This document shows positions 1 through 4,013 of a DNA stretch of 7,065 bases, piece by piece. The stretch is from Leptospiraceae bacterium (GTDB lineage Bacteria > Spirochaetota > Leptospiria > Turneriellales > Turneriellaceae). Location of the stretch: the NCBI GenBank assembly GCA_016788945.1, contig JAEUSA010000345.1, positions 1 to 7,065 on the forward strand, in the 5' to 3' direction. A model generated the notes under the pieces. The model was not told where the DNA came from. It saw only the letters and a list, made by a program, of their open reading frames with translations, and made no database searches. The first letter of the stretch is position 1; the number at the start of each line of letters is the position of its first letter. The position numbers and the translations under genes are program-made.

Positions 1-96
1 GTTTGCCGCGGCTTTAGTTTCGGTGTCTTCGGCGAACACCGCAGATGAAACAATGAACAGGAGAACGGGGTAAATCCACCTCAGGGAAATCTGCAT
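1..96 (-). CDS. Secreted or periplasmic protein, N-terminal fragment with signal peptide (runs off left edge)
   Basis: Reading the minus strand from an ATG at 96-94 gives 32 open codons to the window edge. The peptide begins MQISLRWIYPVLLFIVSSAV and continues FA then EDTETK. This has the form of a Sec signal peptide: a short n-region with one Arg, a hydrophobic core of about 14 residues, and a V-F-A cleavage site with predicted cleavage after residue 22. There is no Cys after the core, so it is not a lipoprotein. The mature part seen is only about ten residues, acidic then Ala-rich, which is too little to name a family. It starts 49 bp downstream of the stop of the helical-repeat gene on the same strand, so cotranscription is likely. 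No clear Shine-Dalgarno sequence is visible before the ATG. The call rests on the signal-peptide pattern alone, and the gene needs sequence to the left. Confidence 0.7.
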   Translation of the reverse strand, partial: MQISLRWIYPVLLFIVSSAVFAEDTETKAAAN

Positions 97-107
97 GCGG
101 GCAGACA

Positions 108-123
108 AGTGCTATAACGCACT
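108..123. other. Small inverted repeat in the gap between two minus-strand genes
   Basis: AGTGC (108-112) and GCACT (119-123) form a perfect 5-bp dyad around a 6-base A/T-rich centre (TATAAC on the plus strand, GTTATA on the minus). It lies 12 bases upstream of the ATG of the secreted-protein gene and 22 bases after the stop of the helical-repeat gene. On the minus strand the centre also resembles a -10 hexamer, but no -35 element sits at a suitable distance. It could be a small mRNA hairpin, a binding site, or chance. Confidence 0.25.
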
Positions 124-145
124 GCGGGTCAACAAAAAACACCGC

Positions 146-1318
146 TCAGAGTCTCTTCAGCCAACCTAACCGTTCTTTGAGCAGCGATTGCCCGATTTGC
201 GCCTGAGCGTCGGCGATGACTTTTCGGTCAAGCGTTGCGGCAATGCGCTCGGCGCGCGGAATTTCTGCGTCCGGCAGCAGCGCGAGCAGCCGCAGGCCAA
301 ACGGAATCAAGTTTTCGGCATGGGCGGTTAGAATAACGCGTTTGAGTAACTCATCGTCGTAGCGGTGTGACATCGCGGCGAGGCGTTCGACGTCGCGCTC
401 AGCAAGATAATCAGCGATCTTCAGCGCTGTCGGCAGTTGGCTCGATTCATCAGCCGCATGGATAAGCTTCGATAAGGCCTCACTGTCGAGTTTTGCGCAG
501 ATCGTCGCCATGTGGGCATACATATCGCTGCTCAAATGCTTTAAGAAGGCGAATATATGCACGAGCGCGCCGTGTTCGATCGCGAAAGGCACCATACCAA
601 GCAGAGCATCGACCGAAACTCGGCCCACCAACCCCGCGAGACGCTGGTGTTGCGATTCGGTGAAATGCGCGAGAAGGCCGATCAGCGACGGCCACAGGTC
701 TTTGCGCTGAGCGGTTTCAATCATCTCGACAACCTTTTCGTCGCTGAAGCTGTCGGCCAATTTTGCCACGTGCGCTTTGTTCTGCGTGTAAAGCCCTACG
801 CGCAGTAGCGATTCGGTATCGGGGATCTCTCTCGAGAGCGCGATAATTTTGTCGTGATCCATGTAGTCGACGAATGCGCCCATGGTAAAATATTTTTTTT
901 CGCGCGTGAGAATGCGTGTCAGGCTCACGAGCACGTCCATAGGAAACGCCTGTATAATGTGCTGAGCGCGAGCGGGCACGAGGTTTTCAGCGACCTGCGC
1001 GAGAAATTCAATATTGAGGCTCTTGGCGATCGAGACTGCCTGTTTGACGTCGACGTGGTAGGTGAGGTTCGCCGTGATATTGGGGCCAAGTAACGACTTG
1101 GCGACCTGCGCATTGATAAAGTTGGGCATAAATTTCGCGACGCCGGCCAGCTTGGCCCACACATCTGACGAATCGGTCAGCAGGCGGTCAGAGATTGACT
1201 GGTTGAGGCTGCGAAAATCGTCGAGTGTCAGCGAACGCAGATATTGCAGCCGGTCAGGTGCGACGCGCAGAACATGCGCGAGTTTTTCAATTTCCGTCAT
1301 CAGGTCGAGGTCATTCAT
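146..1318 (-). CDS. Hypothetical alpha-helical tandem-repeat (solenoid-like) protein, 390 aa
   Basis: I do not recognise this family. The protein has no signal peptide, no membrane segment and no Cys-rich or nucleotide-binding motif, so it is probably cytoplasmic. It is rich in Leu, Ala, His and charged residues. From about residue 182 it can be laid out as tandem units of about 42 residues: roughly 182-223, 224-265, 266-309, 310-352 and a partial one from 353. Each has the pattern 'RLA-L---hD-E-L--hI--A-E--L-P-hL-hLA-L-D', which means two or three helices per unit. Looser units seem to extend back to about residue 90. This suggests a helical solenoid used for protein binding. The ATG at 1318 is used; a Met at residue 7 is an alternative, and neither has an obvious ribosome binding site. 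It is divergent from the lipoprotein gene and is followed by the secreted-protein gene on the same strand. Confidence 0.8.
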   Translation of the reverse strand: MNDLDLMTEIEKLAHVLRVAPDRLQYLRSLTLDDFRSLNQSISDRLLTDSSDVWAKLAGVAKFMPNFINAQVAKSLLGPNITANLTYHVDVKQAVSIAKSLNIEFLAQVAENLVPARAQHIIQAFPMDVLVSLTRILTREKKYFTMGAFVDYMDHDKIIALSREIPDTESLLRVGLYTQNKAHVAKLADSFSDEKVVEMIETAQRKDLWPSLIGLLAHFTESQHQRLAGLVGRVSVDALLGMVPFAIEHGALVHIFAFLKHLSSDMYAHMATICAKLDSEALSKLIHAADESSQLPTALKIADYLAERDVERLAAMSHRYDDELLKRVILTAHAENLIPFGLRLLALLPDAEIPRAERIAATLDRKVIADAQAQIGQSLLKERLGWLKRL

Positions 1319-1320
1319 GT

Positions 1321-1334
1321 TGAACCATTGTTCA
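1321..1334. promoter_or_regulatory. Operator-like dyad TGAAC-N4-GTTCA between divergent genes
   Basis: TGAAC (1321-1325) and GTTCA (1330-1334) form a perfect inverted repeat around CATT. It begins two bases upstream of the ATG of the minus-strand helical-repeat gene, inside the 80-bp divergent region. A regulator bound here could block initiation of that gene and act on the lipoprotein promoter too. The GAAC-N4-GTTC core resembles the LexA box of Bacillus-type bacteria, but not the TTTG-N5-CAAA motif reported for Leptospira LexA as I recall it. No matching promoter hexamers are clear, so the regulator is unknown and chance is possible. Confidence 0.3.
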
Positions 1335-1372
1335 CTTTTATTGCGCTATGGCGAGCGGAAATCCTTGCCCAT

Positions 1373-1378
1373 AGGAGG
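1373..1378 (+). promoter_or_regulatory. Strong Shine-Dalgarno AGGAGG, 20 bases before the lipoprotein GTG
   Basis: AGGAGG followed by GA is a near-perfect Shine-Dalgarno sequence and the best one in the window. The only in-frame start near it is the GTG at 1399, which leaves a spacing of 20 bases, much longer than the usual 5-10. An in-frame stop at 1372-1374 rules out a start further upstream. The codon at ideal spacing is an ATT at 1386, but it is in another frame that does not encode the lipoprotein. Confidence 0.45.
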
Positions 1379-1398
1379 GAGACAGATTTACTGTAGCC

Positions 1399-2070
1399 GT
1401 GAACGCAAAAGCGGAAATATTGTATTCTTGGTTGTTTATCTTTCTGCTGGTTCTGGTCCGATGCAACAACCATGGCCTGCTGGACAAAATCGAAAATCCC
1501 GGCTCGACGGGCAAGACTGGCAGCGGTTCCGGCAACGGCTCCGCGGCGATCTACCTGTTCCGGACAAATACCACATTCAACGGTGATTTAGCTACGGCAG
1601 GCGGCACTCCGGGCAATGCACGCGCTGGCTCCGATAGTCTCTGTAGCACGGCGCGCGGCGGCATTACCTTTCCCGACAATTCATGTATGAATGTTCGCGC
1701 CTTCATTTCAATTTCGGCCGCCGACGAAATCCAAGATATGCCAGCGAATTATGGCGTGCCCGTAATGAAACCCATCCAAAGCCTTACGGGAGTCCTGGTC
1801 GACAGCGATTGGGCGAATCTGCTAACACAGCCCATCGCGCCCTCGGGCCTTGCAGCGGCAGGTGTGATGCCAGTGTCGACTTACTGGTGGAGTTTCTCCA
1901 ACTCGAGTAATGGTACGTTTGACGGAACAAACAATTGTACCAACGGTACCGTGAGCACGTCGGTGCCCGGTCGCCGCGGCTTCTCAGATTCTAATATTCT
2001 TGCTTGGATGACCGATGATCTTTCTGGGTGTAATGTCTTACCCGCTTATGTGCTTTGCCTTTGTTATTAA
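1399..2070 (+). CDS. DUF1554 / endostatin-like (Len-type) putative lipoprotein, 223 aa
   Basis: The N-terminus is a lipoprotein-type signal: a Lys at residue 4, a hydrophobic stretch at about 8-20, then V20-R21-C22, with Cys22 the likely lipidated residue. Arg at position -1 is unusual, although spirochaete lipoboxes are lax. A Gly/Ser-rich linker (about 36-48) leads to a domain with 'IYLFRTNTTFNGDL' (51-64), D-S-L-C around 82, a W-W-S-F segment near 163-166 followed by Asn/Cys-rich sequence, and a C-terminus ending in L-C-L-C-Y. Six further Cys (82, 96, 180, 211, 220, 222) could form three disulfides. This pattern fits DUF1554 proteins of Leptospiraceae, some of which (the Len proteins, as I recall) are surface adhesins that bind host matrix or complement regulators. 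Adhesion is not shown for this protein. The GTG start is the only one available near the AGGAGG; an internal TTG at 1420 is a weaker option. It is probably surface or periplasmic. Confidence 0.78.
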   Translation: MNAKAEILYSWLFIFLLVLVRCNNHGLLDKIENPGSTGKTGSGSGNGSAAIYLFRTNTTFNGDLATAGGTPGNARAGSDSLCSTARGGITFPDNSCMNVRAFISISAADEIQDMPANYGVPVMKPIQSLTGVLVDSDWANLLTQPIAPSGLAAAGVMPVSTYWWSFSNSSNGTFDGTNNCTNGTVSTSVPGRRGFSDSNILAWMTDDLSGCNVLPAYVLCLCY

Positions 2071-2120
2071 GAGCAGGGTTAATTCTCGACGGCAGGTTTT
2101 CATGTCCGCAAATGTTTGGC

Positions 2121-2142
2121 ATTCCCATTTTGGGGATTTTTT
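2121..2142 (+). terminator. Hairpin plus T-tract: intrinsic terminator, attenuator or RBS-masking stem before the cyclase
   Basis: ATTCCCA (2121-2127) can pair with TGGGGAT (2131-2137) around a TTT loop, giving a 7-bp stem with one G-U pair. It is followed by an unbroken run of T to 2142. This is the form of a small Rho-independent terminator for the lipoprotein gene, whose stop is 50 bases upstream. The stem is weak, with only three G-C pairs. Its 3' arm contains GGGGA, the best Shine-Dalgarno candidate for the cyclase ATG at 2148, so it could instead regulate the cyclase by attenuation or by masking the ribosome site. Confidence 0.42.
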
Positions 2143-2147
2143 GCGCT

Positions 2148-3029
2148 ATGCCCAACGATGACGCAGTACAAACCGATTCTTCCGTAGCGCGTTTCATACC
2201 TGCAGAGTTTCTGGAGCTGCTCGAAAAAACCGATCTCACCACGATTGAAAAGGGCGATTTTATCGAAAAGGAAATGGCGCTGATGTTTACCGACATCCGC
2301 AATTTCACCGGTTTGTCTGAAGGAATGACCGCCGCTGATACTTTTCGCTTTCTCAATTCGTATCTCAGCCGCATGAACCCATCGATCGAAAATTATGGCG
2401 GGTTTGTCGATAAGTTCATCGGCGATGAAATCATGGCTCTTTTCCCTGACGCTGAAAACGCGCTGAAGGCTGCGATTGAAATGCGGATCGAACTCAGAGT
2501 CTATAACTCGCACCGCAGAAATCAGGGTTATGCACCGATCGACACGGGAATGGGGCTGCATTTTGGCAGGCTGATGCTTGGTACTGTCGGTTCGGAAAAA
2601 CGCTTGCAGATGACCGTCGTCGGCGATACGGTAAATCTTGCCAGCCGCATCGAGCGGCTCACAAAAGTTTTTCGCACCCCGTTTCTGCTGACCGATGCAG
2701 TGTATAAACGCCTCAAGAATCCTGAATCGTATCTGCTGCGTGAACTCGATAGTGTCATTGTTCGGGGAAAAAAACAGCCGATTGTTCTTTATGAATCGTT
2801 CGATTTTGATCCATTACCGATTCAGGAAAAAAAGAGTGCATACCTTGCTGAGTATCAGGTAGCGCTGTTTCAGTATAAGGCAGGCAATTTTAGCGAAGCG
2901 CGTTCTCTCTTCGCAGCCTGCGCGGCCCGCTGTCCCGAAGATAATATTCCCCCGCTCTATCTATCGCGCTGCGATTACCTGATGGAAAATCCGCCCAAAC
3001 GCTGGACAGGCATCAGTCGTATTAAATAA
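2148..3029 (+). CDS. Class III (IIIb-like) adenylate cyclase with C-terminal TPR-like tail, 293 aa
   Basis: This enzyme is predicted to convert ATP to cAMP in the cytoplasm. With the ATG at 2148, the segment 'ARFIPAEFLELL' (14-25) leads straight into the catalytic domain (about 40-220). The two metal-binding Asp are D49 in FTDI and D93 in the IGDEIM motif. The adenine-selecting Lys is K89 (VDKF). The second purine determinant is T156 (in QMTVVGD) where class IIIa enzymes have Asp. N163 and R167 of VNLASR are the transition-state residues. The Lys/Thr pair is typical of class IIIb, the bicarbonate-responsive CyaC type. A C-terminal segment (about 229-288) has a TPR-like helical hairpin and an N-P-P-x-x-W-x-G ending common in bacterial cyclases. 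Homologues usually carry a sensor domain before the R-F-x-P segment, and none is present here. In-frame starts at 2112 (ATG) and 2055 (TTG) would read through the hairpin; I prefer 2148 for its GGGGA at 11 bases. Confidence 0.93.
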   Translation: MPNDDAVQTDSSVARFIPAEFLELLEKTDLTTIEKGDFIEKEMALMFTDIRNFTGLSEGMTAADTFRFLNSYLSRMNPSIENYGGFVDKFIGDEIMALFPDAENALKAAIEMRIELRVYNSHRRNQGYAPIDTGMGLHFGRLMLGTVGSEKRLQMTVVGDTVNLASRIERLTKVFRTPFLLTDAVYKRLKNPESYLLRELDSVIVRGKKQPIVLYESFDFDPLPIQEKKSAYLAEYQVALFQYKAGNFSEARSLFAACAARCPEDNIPPLYLSRCDYLMENPPKRWTGISRIK

Positions 3030-3030
3030 T

Positions 3031-3690
3031 CTAAAAGTGCATGCCGAGGCCGGCGATTTTGCGCATGCGCAGCACGAAGGCGTGTGCACCAAAACAGAAG
3101 AACGGCGCGGCAATGACGTCGATGGAATAATGCACGCGCTGAATGATCAGCGATGTCGCCATAACAAACACCCCGGTGAGAAACACCCAGCGCCATCTGC
3201 CCGGGGGCAGCATCAGATAGAGAATGAACATCGTTGCCGTATGCCCCGAAAAAAATAGGTCTTTGTTCATCTGCACCCCAGTGCTCGCCCAACTCATCAA
3301 AGGGTCTGTCAGCGGAATAATACCTTCGGGGGGTTCAAGCGGCACAATGAACATTGCCAGCATACGCAGGGCGGCATAGACGGTATAGACTTGCATGCCG
3401 ATCAAAATTCGGCCCGGGTGGGGTAACAACACGATAATCGCGCAGATGATACCGAGGTAGATCAGAAAAAAGATCAATCCGCTCAGATCGAGCGGGGTAA
3501 AAATATTGAGCAATGGGTCTCGCAGCACGCGCCCGGCGCGCGTTTCATTGAATTGCAGAAAGCGCAGCTTCGATAGCATGACGCTGGTCAAAATGATAAA
3601 GGAGAAAAACAACTCGATACGTCGGCCGGGTGCCGCCCAGAAAGTGCGCCAGCTCTGCGTCACAGAATTTTTATACGGTTTCAGGCTCAT
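3031..3690 (-). CDS. PAP2 / sphingomyelin-synthase-like polytopic membrane phosphatase or phosphotransferase, 219 aa
   Basis: An integral membrane protein with about six hydrophobic segments (roughly 25-43, 70-90, 97-117, 146-162, 168-184, 190-207). Its two signature motifs match the PAP2_C / sphingomyelin synthase subgroup. The first is 'NKDLFFSGHT' (142-151), like the synthase D3 motif with D144 and catalytic H150. The second is 'HYSIDVIAAPFF' (187-198), like D4 with H187 and D191. Together these give the His-His-Asp triad. A preceding 'LRMLAMFIVPLEPP' (108-121) also fits. Family members hydrolyse lipid phosphates or move a phosphocholine or phosphoethanolamine headgroup between lipids; the substrate here cannot be read from sequence. 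The ATG at 3690 is chosen because the protein then begins with a short basic n-region. A GTG at 3765 would add 25 residues of unconvincing sequence. The stop is one base from that of the convergent cyclase gene. Confidence 0.88.
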   Translation of the reverse strand: MSLKPYKNSVTQSWRTFWAAPGRRIELFFSFIILTSVMLSKLRFLQFNETRAGRVLRDPLLNIFTPLDLSGLIFFLIYLGIICAIIVLLPHPGRILIGMQVYTVYAALRMLAMFIVPLEPPEGIIPLTDPLMSWASTGVQMNKDLFFSGHTATMFILYLMLPPGRWRWVFLTGVFVMATSLIIQRVHYSIDVIAAPFFCFGAHAFVLRMRKIAGLGMHF

Positions 3691-3714
3691 GATCTCAATC
3701 GGTTTCTGAAGGCA

Positions 3715-3736
3715 GCGGTTCTCGGATGACAACCGC
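3715..3736. promoter_or_regulatory. Inverted repeat GCGGTT-N10-AACCGC upstream of the PAP2-like gene
   Basis: GCGGTT (3715-3720) and AACCGC (3731-3736) form a perfect 6-bp dyad with a 10-bp spacer. Its near end lies 24 bases upstream of the ATG at 3690. The centre-to-centre distance of about 16 bp could suit a dimeric regulator, or the arms could form an mRNA hairpin in the 5' leader of the PAP2-like gene. If the longer GTG-started form of the protein were real, this dyad would be inside the coding region. It may be chance. Confidence 0.25.
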
Positions 3737-3770
3737 GAGCCTCGGTACCCTGTAAAATCGCGCACGCCAG

Positions 3771-3900
3771 CGGCAACCGAAAGTCATGGATGACTACGGG
3801 TCGCCGCTGCCACGGAGGGCATCCATGCGGCGACCGAAAGTCATGGATGACTGCGGGTCGCCGCTGCCACGGACGGCATCTATGCGGCGACCGAAAGTCA
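3771..3900. repeat. 57-bp tandem repeat, 2.3 copies, with alternating nested inverted repeats
   Basis: Unit 1 is 3771-3827 and unit 2 is 3828-3884; they differ at four positions. The first 16 bases of a third copy follow (3885-3900) before the sequence diverges. Each unit contains two pairs of dyads. Arms GCGGCGACC (3827-3835) and GGTCGCCGC (3856-3864) enclose AGTCAT-GG-ATGACT. The same GGTCGCCGC arm can instead pair forward with the next GCGGCGACC (3884-3892), enclosing TGCC-N6-GGCA. The array can therefore fold in two exclusive ways on either strand. In unit 1 the first arm has an A (GCGGCAACC) that breaks one pair. The unit is 19 codons long, so open frames cross it, but no start site or composition supports translation. 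It resembles REP/BIME-type palindromic intergenic elements; whether it is dispersed in the genome cannot be seen here. Confidence 0.9.
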
Positions 3901-4013
3901 ATGCGTTCGGACGTTCTGCGATCGGGGTATTTGTGCCGTGGGCTGTTGACCGAGGCTGGTGCGGATAATTCTCACTCTTTTTGACCGCCTGTCTACAAAG
4001 TCCGGAATGACGC

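Larger units (their letters stand above)
3691..4013. other. Divergent intergenic region between the PAP2-like gene and carB
   Basis: This 323-bp stretch has no ORF I would accept. It must hold the promoters for both flanking genes, but no well-spaced hexamer pair stands out. It contains a 6-bp inverted repeat near the PAP2-like gene, the 57-bp tandem repeat in the middle, and a 113-bp carB-proximal part with two copies of TTGACCG (3946-3952 and 3981-3987) and a GATAAT (3964-3969). I see no T-box, PyrR-type or other recognised leader for carB. Confidence 0.6.

Noticed and set aside
1062..1586. 174-residue plus-strand ORF spanning the divergent region
   Set aside because: It lies antisense to the helical-repeat gene and then out of frame with the lipoprotein; its translation is Arg/Ser-rich and shows no domain.
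2055..2147. In-frame N-terminal extension of the cyclase from a TTG at 2055, overlapping the lipoprotein stop
   Set aside because: The TTG lies inside the end of the lipoprotein gene with no ribosome site, and the extension would translate the hairpin and T-tract. Conserved cyclase-linker sequence only starts after 2148. An ATG at 2112 remains possible.
3691..3765. Longer form of the PAP2-like protein from a GTG at 3765
   Set aside because: The extra 25 residues look like random translation, while the ATG at 3690 gives a normal short basic N-terminus before the first membrane segment.
3771..3900. CRISPR array
   Set aside because: The units are directly contiguous with no unique spacers, there are only 2.3 copies, and no cas gene is present.
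3786..3968. A 60-residue plus-strand ORF with a 19-residue repeated peptide, and overlapping frames on both strands
   Set aside because: The peptide repeat is a direct result of the 57-bp DNA repeat, whose length is a multiple of three. Several frames are open at once, no ribosome site is visible, and the sequence is dominated by inverted repeats.
3946..3969. carB promoter made of TTGACC (-35) and GATAAT (-10)
   Set aside because: The spacer between the hexamers is 12 bases, far shorter than the normal 16-18, and no other -35 fits the GATAAT. The second TTGACC at 3981 has no -10 at a usable distance before the GTG.
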